Assembly (NCBI GenBank): GCA_019914995.1 | Contig: CM034139.1 | Coordinates: 4,318,461 to 4,382,460, forward strand | Length of the DNA stretch: 64,000 nt | Direction: 5' to 3' | Source of the DNA: Acanthochlamys bracteata | Taxonomy: Eukaryota > Streptophyta > Magnoliopsida > Pandanales > Velloziaceae | In this document: piece by piece, positions 10,902 through 21,680 of the stretch | How the letters are laid out: the number at the start of each line of letters is the position of its first letter | Position numbering within the stretch: position 1 is the first letter of the stretch | Program-made: the position numbers and the translations under genes | Notes under the pieces: model-generated | Told to the model about the DNA's origin: nothing | What the model saw: only the letters and a program-made list of their open reading frames with translations | Databases searched by the model: none

Positions 10902-13900
10902 TCATCTTATTGATCTGTTCAATACTGATAACTCTCCAGAGTCACCATTCAATATGAAAACCTCAATTGGAAGATATGATGATCCAGACGAGGATGCTAA
11001 TCTAGTGGTTGGCTGCAGAATTCTGCTTCCTCTTGGACAGGGAATAGTAAGAAGGCGAGGTCCAGTTCTCATCTTCCAGATCTGCAAGAATAGGGCCATC
11101 ATACAACAAAATAACAAAAAATGATTGGATTAGACTTTTTTTAGCATTTTGGTAGAAGAGAAACCATCATGTATGGTCAAGACAGATAAGCATATGCGAA
11201 TATAAGGCAATGCAGTGAAGATCCTATGAGCTCACGGAAACAGAAACACCATGCCAAACATCCTCAAGACAAGTGACATGCGGCTAACAAAGTGGCACAC
11301 CACCTAACAATAGCACCTAGTCTGGCAACTTGACATACCAGCCATCATGTTGCACCGAACTTATTTAGATCTCCTCTCCTAAAAAACCATATAATTGCCG
11401 AGAGTAATCACTAGCTACGTGAAATCTCATTAAATTCCAAATCACATGGTTGTAAGTTGTATGGAAACAATACAAACTGAGATTTGTTTCTAGAAGACAT
11501 TTGCACAGACAGCTTTGCTCTTCCATGAGAAGAAATCTAGAAGCACATACTTCCAAATGGTTACCAAACATCCCTATTCTGACAAAAAATTATGTAAAAC
11601 TAACAATATGACTATCATTCAGAACAGTAGAAGCATTAAAGTCAGTACAGAGTTCCATTATTGAAGAAATATATCAAGAGAGAGCACCAACAAACTTCCT
11701 TAATAAAGACTTCAGTGCTAATATAGTAAACATGAAAATCTACAACAGACTATCATGATCAGTCAACTTCAGTTTTCGCACTTTACCCTTAGTTAGATAA
11801 TCTACTAGAAATGGCGAAAACACTGTTTTCAAGGACGGTAGATATTACAGAGTTATCTACGAATAAGGTGCAGTCATTCAGATCTAAACTCAGAATATTA
11901 ATTCATAATGCCAAAATGGCTTAACTTCTTCATTTTTCGGAGTCTTCCTAGTGAATCCACCGACAGTGGAAAGACATCAAAACTTAATCCAAAGGGTACA
12001 TGATTATGTAGTACATAAAAAGAAAACAGTGGTCATAAGTTGGAAAATAGAATGACACATCGGACTAAACAAAAATCAAATGAATATGCCTCTTAGTTTG
12101 TAAAGTTTCGTATTAGCACCTTTGTGCACAACTGACCCCGTCAATGGCAAGGATACTAGGTGCACTTTACATGAATATTATCTTAAACTTTAAATTGGAT
12201 AAAGCCATCCATTTTCTTTGACACCAACATGACACATTTCCTTCTGTTATAAATATATATGTCGTTTGACAAGCATTGTGAAAAGGAGCTACTACTTTCT
12301 CTAGGCCAATTCTGCTATTATATGCATTTAGACATACCTTCCCCGAGTTCCCTCTAACCAAAAAAGGATCATGAAGAAAATATTCGACTCATACCTCAAC
12401 AATTTCTTTGCGAGGAGCGTGAATTGCAAGACATAGGCAATAGTCGTTTTTGGTCCTCCCATATAAGGGGGAACTTGAAGAAGCCCCATCTTTATTTACT
12501 AGCATCTCCACGAAAAGACAAGATGCATCTCGATAACCCTGCAAAGGTAGGTCTACTGTAACACGTGCCACTAAGCTGTATAGCTGTGCTGTGAATTCAC
12601 AAGGATGCATATTACCTTCCATAATCTGACAACTACAAGTGCTTGAGTGTCTAATAACAGAACACGACCAAGAGAATCTGTTATAGCAGCCAAAGTCCCA
12701 GTTGGGGACAATGTGATCTTTTCTCCCTTCCGTGGAGGATCTTTCAGACATGTTAAAGGGGACACTGCAAGAAGTAACACTGTTAGGATAAGTAAAGGGA
12801 AGTAGAACATGCATGTCAACCTTCTTAGCTACCACGCAAGAAGGAAAAGGGACCTGTAAGTATCCTTTGCAGGAAAATTACAAAATACATTTTTCGTAGG
12901 AAACAGAATAGAGAGGAAACAAGTACAACTAGGAAAGTTACATCCAAAGAGAACAATTCCATCCAATCCTGCTTAGCGCTTTGGAGAAGGATGAAAAAGC
13001 ATGAATCATGAGGACATGTCTCTCAAGCCATTCAGTTCCCTCAAAGAAAGAAACATCCAATTAAGTGGATATGGAGAAACCACTTTAGGCCACTATCCAC
13101 GGAATCCAATGTCGTTCTTACAAAGCACAACTTATGTTCCACCTATGTGCATAGAAGAAACCAAGTATCACTTCTAATATCCCAAAAACGGTAGTAACTA
13201 CCAAGATCATATCATCAGCCTCTTTCCCCTTAAACAATGGTGCTTCAATACTTGCTATTCATCTAAACAAATAAACAGGGGTTAATATTTCATGATCGAC
13301 ACAAATTTGCTCTGCTCCAAGCGAGTTTTAACACGCCAATTTATGTGGACAGACAGGCAAAATGGAGGAAGGCAGTAGCAATAAGTTCAAAGGAACTAGT
13401 AAATACAATTCAGACCTTTGGCGAAAGGTTGAGATGGTGGGTGAGATTTCTTGGGTGGACTCTGCTGCGATCGCCATACCATTTTGGAAACGGAAGCCAG
13501 TGTCGAAAATGTAGCTGGCATGACCTTTGAAAGAATAGCTCCAACTAATGATCTACTCCTATCCTCAGAAAGCCTGTGTCAATTAGTACACCAATTTTCT
13601 TAGTAGTTCAATATAACAATAAAAGACTGAAGAAACAATCAAGAAAAAAAATCTTGGTGCACAACCCACCTATAAGCTGAAATGACAGCATCATCTCCAA
13701 TTGTAACTGCACCAAAATGACGCTGAGTGGACTGCCCAGTAACAAAAGGAGCTGAATTCAATACCAGAACAGCCTCAGAGGACTTGCTTTTAACCATAAG
13801 TATTAAGTCAAAAAATTGCAGACTACAATAAATGGACCTCAATGAATTCCTAAAACTAAGAAAATATGCAAGAAAATAACTTAACAAAAACTAGTATCAC

Positions 13901-14835
13901 CTGAAGCTGCAGAAGTGGGGGAGGCATTAACCCTATGATCGCTGCATCAGTACATGACCCATATTTGCTAACATTCCACAGCTGAAATGGTACCCGCACA
14001 AACGCATCAAGATCATCCACGTCCTGATCATGAATCTTATGATCCCAAGAACTAGAGTCCTCCTCTTGGGAGCACCTTTGCAGCATGTTCTACAACACAT
14101 TTGTCACAATCAACAACAGAAATTCAATATTCAATATATGAAGGTACTATTATCCAAACCAAATTCTCAGAACAGTACAATTAACAAAACGACAATAGTG
14201 ATCACAACAACAATAAACTAATCAATGAAAAAACATCGAACCTGAATGTCAGAGCCATCGACGCGAGCGACAACTCCAGGCATGACAACACAAAGCTCCC
14301 CTGACACCATTCCGGCATCTTGAGACGAATTCGACTTCCAAATCTCTCTAAAAATAAGCCTCAACACTCTACCAGAATGCAAAATCTGATAAAAAAAAAG
14401 AAAACAATCGAAGAAAAAATCTCGAAAATACAAAATTAAAAACTGAGAACAAATCTAGTAACAAGCAAAAACCTGCTTGTGAATAAGCTGGCCATCGGTT
14501 GAGTAGATCATGAGAAAACCAGCAGACGTGGCTAAAGCAAGGGCTAAGATATCACCGGAATGAATCCATTCCATGGCTGTGATTTCACCATCATCTGATC
14601 CAACGGCTGGCCTGATCTTAACAGGTTTAGAAGACGAAGAACGGTGCCGGGACCAAGGAATGATGAGAACAGGACAGGCGTTGTTGCGAGCTCTAGCGAC
14701 GGCGATAAATCGCGGATGTAGAGCCAAAAGTATAGAAGGATCTGATAACCAACCTTCTCTTTTACCGGCGCCGACTTCGCTTAGTTCATCGCACCATGCG
14801 ATCGATCCAACGGCTTCCGTTGATCGACGCGCCAT
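10902..14835 (-). CDS. Rab3GAP regulatory (non-catalytic) subunit-like protein
   Basis: Eight exons on the minus strand: 14473-14835, 14242-14385, 13901-14089, 13670-13731, 13416-13573, 12616-12764, 12395-12538 and 10902-11081. All junctions are GT...AG and in phase, giving 462 residues. The start is the ATG at 14835 (MARRSTEAVGSIAWCDELSE). The protein matches the N-terminal region of the Rab3GAP2 family. Diagnostic stretches are GDILALALATSAGFLMIYST, HFGAVTIGDDAVISAYRLSE, KGEKITLSPTGTLAAITDSL, LLLDTQALVVVRLWKGYRDA and EVFILNGDSGELSVLNRSIR at the C-terminus. The animal protein is much longer; plant homologues keep only this beta-propeller-like N-terminal part, so the length is normal for plants. 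Inferred role: regulatory partner of a RabGAP/GEF complex in vesicle traffic. The last intron (11082-12394) is 1.3 kb. It shares a 270 bp divergent promoter with MBF1. Confidence 0.9.
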
Positions 14836-15105
14836 CGCCAGTAACCCACTTACCGTCTTCGGAAATCTACACAAGTTTCCCGGCTTCGTACCTGTTTGTA
14901 ATTAGAGCAAAATAAGGGCCTATACGCAAAGTATGAAGGGCATGTAAGTAATTGTTATACGTCATCCGCTTTCCTTCTTTTGTTTCTCAATCACTCACCT
15001 TTCCCCCAAAAACAGAAAAATAAAATAAGATTCATTCATCTCTCGCTCTTCTTCATCTTCTTCGTTTTCAAAACCCTGATTCTTCTTCTTTGGATTCGGT
15101 CGGTC
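14836..15105. promoter_or_regulatory. Divergent (probably bidirectional) promoter, Rab3GAP-like / MBF1
   Basis: Only 270 bp separate the ATG at 14835 (-) from the ATG at 15106 (+), and both 5' UTRs must lie inside this stretch. The MBF1 side is rich in CT/TTC tracts typical of plant 5' UTRs. No canonical TATA box was recognised for either direction. Shared regulation is an inference from spacing. Confidence 0.55.
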
Positions 15106-17343
15106 ATGGCTGGAATTGGACCGATTAGCCAGGATTGGGAGCCAATCGTGATCAGGAAAAAAGCACCCAACGCCGCCGCAAAGAAAGATGAGAAAGCGGT
15201 CAACGCTGCTCGCCGCAGTGGTGCTGAGATTGAAACGATCAAAAAGTGTAAGCATTACATGGAAATGAGGCTTGCTCTCTCTCGATCATCTATGTTTTGT
15301 TATCAGATGATGTTTTTTTTTTTCTTTTTGATGATTAGAAGCATTAAATCGATCATCTGGTGTTCGTTTTTAGCTAATATTAGCCTTTTCTTTTTCCGAT
15401 ATAGGTAATAGTTTAGTGTGAAATCTCTAGCTCATCTAATCTTGAATCTTTTCGCAAGCATTAAGGGTTGATCTGTTAGAAGCGTTAAATAATACTAGGA
15501 GTAAACCCGTCGGTTACTGTTTATATATTCCTATTAGTGTTATCGTTTATTCGTTTGCCTTAAATCCATCTCTGTTTATTTGGTTATGTGGTATACTGGA
15601 TTTTGTGGTTGAATCGGGTAATCAATTTTATATACGTGGTGCTGAGATTTGTAGTCTGTCAATGTGTACTCTAACCATCTGTTGTTTGTCGATTGTTCAG
15701 TGAACAATCTGTAATGGATAGCTTTAGTTTCTGGTTGCGACTAGTAAGTTCTGTCGATTATGTGATATTGACTTTGGATGGAGTAGTTTTGACTTGTACT
15801 ATGGTTGGTTATAGCACCAAACTGCAGTGAGTTTAAGCAGGTAATTGACCTTTTCTGTATTTTGCTATTAGAGCGCATAGTTTTGTTTATGTATTGCTGC
15901 TCGATGAATGTTTCTGTCATTCCTGGTGCTGCTTATTATAGGGGACTTCAGATTACATCTATGAGTAATGCCTCTAGCTAGGTTGTGAATTAAGTTATTG
16001 TTGCCCTGTAGTTACTGTTATTTGTTGCTTGTTTTCTGTATGCTAGTTTCTATAGTGCTGTCAATTCCAATTGATGCAATTACATGAGAGCATACTAGAT
16101 CATTTCTGACAATCTACTTCTATATCTGCAGCTAATGCTGGCTCCAACAAGGCTGCTTCCAGCAGCACCTCACTGAACACCAGAAAGCTTGATGAGGAAA
16201 CTGAGAATCTTTCTCGTGAGTTTTGTTGTTCATTTTATTATTTGATATTGTGTTGCCCTGTTGGCATAGTAATCATTCGTGCAGATAATTATTATAGCAG
16301 CCCTTGCAGTTCTTAGTTTAGTGTTACTTTCATTTCATTTTCTGGTAGATGCTCTTGAATTTTGGATTATAGTTTGATGCCAATTGCTGTTATTGTTTAG
16401 GAGATTAGTACCTTCGGTGCAGTTATGTAACAATGTTATCTTGTTCCACCTTTGTGGTACTATAATTAGAATGATTGGTTTTATCTAACTTTCTGCTTTT
16501 GGAGGTTTTGCTATTACACCGGGTTGCTTGTTTGCTGTTCTATAAACAGAAATGGCTACTGTTGGTATGAATCCTTATATTAGAAATAGGTGGCTCACTT
16601 TCATACCAGTGAATTCAAGTTGTTATGCCTATGATTGTTGGTAGATGCTGGTAGTAGATTGTGATCTTCACTTCAAATATAGATGTGATCCATTTTAGCT
16701 TTTGCGGTAGGAGATATTCACAAGTTCTATATCTTTCAACTATGACAAGCATACAAATAGCTTCTAGGTGCTTGATTTAACTTCTTATTTTCCTTTACTT
16801 AAATTTAATCTCATCTCATAGATTCTGTTAATAACTTGAACAGTGTGCTTCTAGATTTCTTTCGTGTTACCAATGCATGGTTTTTGGTTTTCTTTGATTC
16901 TGTATATGGCTGGTTTTTGGCTTTTTAATTGGTTGTAATTGGATAATGTGGTTCTTGTTTTTGCTATGTGTCACATGTTTTTCTGGTTTTGATTCTGTGT
17001 GAGAGGTGGCTTTTCTCTTATCTAACGCCAAGTTGACTTCATCTGCCCTTTCCATAGATGAGCGTGTCCCAGCTGACCTCAGGAAGAATATCATGCAAGC
17101 TCGGCTGGACAAAAAGCTTACTCAGGCTCAAGTTGCTCAGGTAGTATGCTTGCCTTTTGTTGTCCATTATGTATCTAAGTGGTTTTTAATCCTGTTCGTT
17201 GTTCATTTGCATATGTTCATCAGATGATTAATGAGAAGCCACAAGTGATACAAGAATACGAGTCTGGCAAGGCCATTCCAAATCAGCAGATCATCTCCAA
17301 GCTGGAAAGGGCCCTGGGAGTGAAGCTTCGAGGGAAGAAGTAG
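15106..17343 (+). CDS. MBF1: Multiprotein bridging factor 1 (MBF1a/b type)
   Basis: Transcriptional coactivator that bridges TBP and gene-specific activators such as bZIP factors. Exons 15106-15247, 16132-16215, 17058-17140 and 17224-17343 splice in phase to 142 residues, the usual length of plant MBF1a/b. The N-terminal MBF1 domain starts [19 protein letters not shown]. The C-terminal half is a cro/C1-type helix-turn-helix (about residues 85-135), with [40 protein letters not shown] and [14 protein letters not shown] at the end. The start is fixed by the conserved MAGIGP N-terminus. Introns 1 and 2 are long (884 and 842 bp). The sequence looks like the constitutive MBF1a/b class rather than the stress-induced MBF1c class. 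The gene is intact and transcribed divergently from the Rab3GAP-like gene. Confidence 0.96.
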
Positions 17344-18044
17344 AGGCACATAAGTCTAGTTTAACATAAAGTTGTAATGCCAGAGACGTATTCTAAGTTG
17401 TGAATGCCAGAGATGTATCAAATGATGCTATGGTTTATGTAAAATCCAGATCTTTTAGCTGGTGTTCTTGAAATAACCTCATGGTGTATACTTCCTCCAG
17501 ACTTTATTATGGCTTTTGTGTTTCTGGTGCCTGCTTTTTTGGCTGTTGATTCTGATCTTGGTGGTTTGACGCGCCAGGATGTCATTCTGTGAACTGTTCC
17601 TCAGTGGATGTCTCTCCTTATTGCTTAAAATGTAATAGCTGCAATCTATATTGTTACCTGGAGGCCTCATATCAAAGTCTAAGCTAAATTGCAACCCATG
17701 GTCTTAGTTTTGAGGTTCAAAGAATAATTCTCTGTTTTGTGTTGTGGCATCTGAGTGCAGTAGTTACTTACAAAGTTTTAAAACCAGTTTTTCTTGGTTC
17801 GGAACTCTAATTCCTGGCTGTCGTCTGCCCCTTTTGATCAAGTAACTAGCACATAATTTTTGTTATTCAAAGTTAGCATTATGTACCCACTGTTAGTCTA
17901 CCATTTAACTAGTACATAATATGCGATAAAATGTTACATTCCGATGCCTGCATACCACTATCAGGAGAACCATCTTGCAGTATACCAAAAGAATGGACAA
18001 ATAAACTAGAAATAACATGACGCTTAAAAGTGAGCAAGCTATTG
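17344..18044. other. MBF1 3' flank
   Basis: About 700 bp of moderately AT-rich DNA. The first 100-200 bp are probably MBF1 3' UTR. No gene was recognised before the Tubby-like fragment that begins at 18045 on the other strand. Confidence 0.5.
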
Positions 18045-18421
18045 CTACTCACAGGCAATTTTGTACAAAAGCTGGTGAGGCAGATTGCAAAAGCCTGGAA
18101 AGCCGAGAGAGGTTGCTGGCAATCCATGGTGAATAAGTAACCCCAACCTTGCCAAACTGTAGATGCACAGCTTCGTCAGATCCATAATTATCCGATTCAT
18201 TATTATCTCTAGTAGTCACCAGCTGGAAGTTTTGTGCAGATGCAACTGTTACTCGCCTATTGAAGTTTATGCACCAGCACTGCAGATGCTCATGCCACCT
18301 TGGCGTCTTGCTCCTGAGAACTGTTAACGGAGCAACAGTTCCAGACTTTCCATTGCACCATCTTGTTCACCTTCATATTCTGTGCGGCACTGCACTGTGC
18401 ACGTGATTCTTCTTGGACCTT
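18045..18421 (-). pseudogene. Tubby-like protein (TLP) C-terminal fragment, frameshifted
   Basis: Read on the minus strand from 18421, the frames give GPRRITCTVQCRTEYEG, then [40 protein letters not shown] and [11 protein letters not shown] frame change follows, then [27 protein letters not shown] and a final CE-stop reached only after another frame change (stop at 18045-18047). These are the conserved C-terminal blocks of plant Tubby-like proteins ([37 protein letters not shown]). At least three frame changes are needed, one of them near MESLE/TVAPL. The Tubby N-terminal half and any F-box are absent, and AT-rich repeat DNA abuts the upstream edge. It is a dead, truncated copy, not a functional gene. 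Confidence 0.8.
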
Positions 18422-19029
18422 TTTTATTTAAATATGTTAAATTTATAAGAAACGTCCTGTAAGGACATGTTTTAAATGTTCAGAATTGAGTTCGTAAAAG
18501 TGAAAAATAAAAAATAAAATTTCTTAAAAAGTAAAGTGTAAGTGGAGTTCAGTATTTGTGTTTCAATAGCTTTTATAAATATGTTGAAAATTGAAAAATA
18601 TAATTATATTGAAAAGTATGCAAATAAAAAAGTTGGATTGAAATTTCGTACATAAAAATGATATTTTAAAATTTTGATATAATTAAAATATATAAACTAT
18701 TTAGAACTTAAAATCTAAAAATAAAAAAAAATTATAAATATTTAAAATATGTTTAAATCAAAATTGCCAACTAGAAACCTACTGACCTTTTTGCTAGCGA
18801 TACGGCCGTCTGCTCTGCTATTTGATGCCTTAGCGCCATTATATGGAAGACGGCTGTCATATTTTCTCCCCAAGAAAATCAAATCTGGAGAAAGAGAAAT
18901 TATGGATGTCAAGCTCTGAAGAATCCAGTTTAGCAAAATAAATAGCTTACACGTGTTTAGCGATATATTTATGGATGTGTTGCTTAAAAAATGGTGTGGC
19001 ATCTTGTATAAGATTTTTAATTGAAATTA

Positions 19030-19512
19030 ATTGTTTAAGAGTGTCTTTCTATATTTTCAACTCATATTTTTTATATATAATAGGAGAGATTAAAATTTGA
19101 GCTTTTTACGTACTTTATATGAATCAATCTGCAGCTAATGTGACAATATGTAACATCCTTATTTTTTTATTCTTTTCAAAAAGAAATTAAGATATGATTG
19201 AGCTAAATTTTAAAAATGTATTTTTATTTTATTAGCTCATAATTTTTCATATATATTAAATAAAATTAAATTTTAAATTTTTTACGTACCTTATATGGAT
19301 TAATGTGCAAAGGTGACAATATGTAACATCCTCATTTTTTTATTTTTTTCAAAAGAAAATTAAGATCTGATTGAACTAACTTTTAACAATATATTTTTAT
19401 TTTATCATCTTATAATTTTTCATATATAATAGGAGAAATTAAATTTTGAGCTTTTTATGTACCTTATATCGATCAATCTACAGTTAAGGTGATAATATGC
19501 AACATCCTGATT
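19030..19512. repeat. Tandem repeat, about 2.7 copies of a ~175 bp unit
   Basis: The landmark AACATCCT preceded by ATATG recurs at about 19151, 19324 and 19500 (spacing 173 and 176 bp). Between landmarks the same order recurs: ATTTTTTTAT, a TTCAAAA run, AATTAAGAT, TGATTGA, CATATATA, TTTTTACGTACCTTATATGG and ATCAATCTGCAG. The first copy lacks its 5' part. The copies differ by substitutions and small indels, so the array is old. A poly-T tract follows directly. Confidence 0.8.
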
Positions 19513-19524
19513 TTTCTTTTCGTT

Positions 19525-19526
<2 letters not shown>

Positions 19527-19555
<29 letters not shown>
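19527..19555. repeat. Poly-T tract
   Basis: A run of about 29 T residues directly after the 175 bp tandem array. It could be the poly-A tail relic of a retroposed sequence on the minus strand, but no element body was identified. Confidence 0.75.
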
Positions 19556-20405
19556 GATAAAAACAGTCGATCTTACTCTAAGTTAGATCCTTGTACATGC
19601 ATTGCAAAGAAATGACCTTTTGTTGCATCTCCTAAGAATTAATCTAAACTCCTGCACACATCTAAACCAAGATCGATAACCGAAACAAACGTACAACATG
19701 CAACTATGTATATATGTATGCTTAAGTTTCTAATATGATTTTTCATGGATCTATTTGCATGTAATGGCTTTCACTAGATCTACGTACATACAATGGTCTT
19801 CTATACGTTTTGATGATTCTAGAAGAAGAGAAACAAATAGATAGTACAATTCTGCGCATGTCAAACATTCTCTTTTAGAAACAAAGAAGAATGTAAAGAT
19901 TACAGCAGTAATGACTATCTGATTGAAAGGGAAGCTTATTTTTTATAAAAAAATAACTTTTTCTTATTATTTTATATTTGGACTTATATTTTATATTTCA
20001 ATTTATTTTGAACTCATTGCTAATTCATTAAATTTTATTGAATTCGAACTTAATTTACGAAACTCTTTTTTTTATCAATTAAAACTTACTCTAAAGACGT
20101 ATATCAATTTACTCAAAAATTCATTTTTTTTAGCCAAGTATATCTTCTTTACATACATTATTAAATATATTTAAATATACAAGAATAACATCCCTACCGT
20201 ATTCGTAAGACATTGCTACCAACCACTGTTTTGACGAAACGCATCCAATCTTCTGGTTCACACTGCATTGGCCATAACAAAACAAGAAAATATATTGCAA
20301 GAACCAAACATCTGAGCCCGGCTTTTATCTAAAAACATTATTAAAGAGCCAATATTGCAAATAAAAATTGCTGTTGAAACCATTCGTTTACACCGTTATG
20401 TGAGG

Positions 20406-20447
20406 ACACGTGGCACAATACATGTCACGCCCATCGTGCGTGCATGC
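20406..20447 (+). promoter_or_regulatory. ABRE/G-box and RY motif upstream of first DOG1-like gene
   Basis: ACACGTGGC (ABRE/G-box core) lies at 20406-20414 and an RY/Sph-type TGCATGC at 20441-20447. A second RY-type ATGCATG is at 20771-20777, about 240 bp before the ATG. ABRE plus RY motifs are the known pairing for ABI5/ABI3-type seed control. Relevance to the DOG1-like gene downstream is an inference. Confidence 0.5.
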
Positions 20448-21011
20448 TCCACCTGGACGTGATCTTCCTCGTACACCCAGCTCTAAAGTGAGAAACCATG
20501 GCTTGTAAGTCGCCAGAGACGCACACGTAGATAATAGAACCGTACATACGATGACTCTAGACAACCTATACATGCAACTGTGTCTAATTAAATATATATA
20601 TAAATTAAAGCATAAAGCTTATATTATTTAAGATAAAAGAATATGTTGGTCTTTAAAATGAATCTATGTAGGAATCTTCTCGAACGCCAGAATCACTGAT
20701 GACCACGTTGATGTGTTATCTCTCTCGTGAATTCGTTGAGTCGCCGACTTCAAATCTCATCTATATCTCAATGCATGTAGAGCGAGCCACCATAACTACA
20801 GAAAACCTTCCACGTAAAAACTAACTCTTTTTTTGAAGTCCTAACCTTTCGTATCTCCCAGGAGCCAAAGCTGTACCTAAATCGCCCCACGAACCTCTGC
20901 ATATATCTACCTTCTATTATTCCTTTCTGGCTCTCATCGATCGATCAATCCGAACAACAACGTCACTGCAGATCATTTGATTCTGATACTCTGGATATTG
21001 ATGCTTAGCAT

Positions 21012-21680
21012 ATGCAGCTTGAGCGGGAGTACTGCGGGTTCAAAGAGTACCATGATAAGTGGTTACAGAAGCTGGAGTTCATGATGCAGCAGTTATTGAA
21101 GGTACCAAGAGATGCTGAGCATGAACAAGAGCAGGAAGATTTAGTGGCTTCGGCAATGAAGCACTACTCTGATTACTATTTCGCGAAGGCGAAGCTGATT
21201 AAGAGAGATGTCGGGCAAGCCTTTCGTCCAATATGGTTAAGCTCGTTAGAACGTGGGATTCTATGGATGGGAGGATGCAAGCCTACTGTTGCATTCAAAC
21301 TTGTTGAAACCTTAAAAGATAACGGAGTTCTTGAAGGAATCAGTGAAGAGACGGTGAAGGAATTAGAGGGGTTAAGAGCGCTGACGAGAGCAGAGGAGAG
21401 GAAGGTGGAAGCGGAAATGGAGGAAGTGCAAGTCGGAGTCGCAGCTGATATAGCAGGAGCGGAGAGAGGGAGCGAAGAGGAAGCAGAAGCAATGAAGAAG
21501 TTAGTTGAAGGAGCGGAGATGGCTGCTCTCGTCGGAGATAACCTGAGAATGGAAGCTTTGAGAGGAGTTGTGGACGCCTTGTCGCCGGTGCAGGCCGCTG
21601 ATTATCTTGCGTCTGCTGCCATGTTGAGTTTGAGGCTGCACGAGTGGGGAGTCGCTAGAGATCTCACCGGACAGGATTGA
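21012..21680 (+). CDS. DOG1-domain protein (DOG1-like), copy 1
   Basis: Single-exon gene of 222 residues. DOG1 (Delay of Germination 1) family members are plant regulators of seed dormancy, acting with PP2C phosphatases in ABA signalling; the same domain forms the C-terminal part of TGA bZIP factors. The DOG1 core is at about residues 48-100 (MKHYSDYYFAKAKLIKRDVG, FRPIWLSSLERGILWMGG, CKPTVAFKLVETL). A charged helical middle follows, and then the usual C-terminal helix LSPVQAADYLASAAMLSLRL. There is no bZIP or ankyrin region, so this is a stand-alone DOG1-like protein. The usual GWRP motif is GCKP here. The start is the first ATG of the frame. A related gene lies 4.5 kb downstream in the same orientation. 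Confidence 0.9.
   Translation: MQLEREYCGFKEYHDKWLQKLEFMMQQLLKVPRDAEHEQEQEDLVASAMKHYSDYYFAKAKLIKRDVGQAFRPIWLSSLERGILWMGGCKPTVAFKLVETLKDNGVLEGISEETVKELEGLRALTRAEERKVEAEMEEVQVGVAADIAGAERGSEEEAEAMKKLVEGAEMAALVGDNLRMEALRGVVDALSPVQAADYLASAAMLSLRLHEWGVARDLTGQD

Larger units (their letters stand above)
18422..20380. other. AT-rich spacer with tandem repeat and poly-T tract
   Basis: No gene was recognised. The region holds AT-rich blocks (18.43-18.76 kb), a tandem repeat of about 175 bp units (19.03-19.51 kb), a long poly-T run, and further AT-rich sequence with a chance open frame at 19923-20174. Confidence 0.6.

Noticed and set aside
14573..14905. 110-codon plus-strand open frame
   Set aside because: Antisense to exon 1 of the Rab3GAP-like gene, whose frame has clear homology and proper splice sites.
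15248..15408. Extension of the MBF1 first exon to a stop at 15408
   Set aside because: Read-through into intron 1; splicing at 15247 restores the conserved MBF1 sequence in phase.
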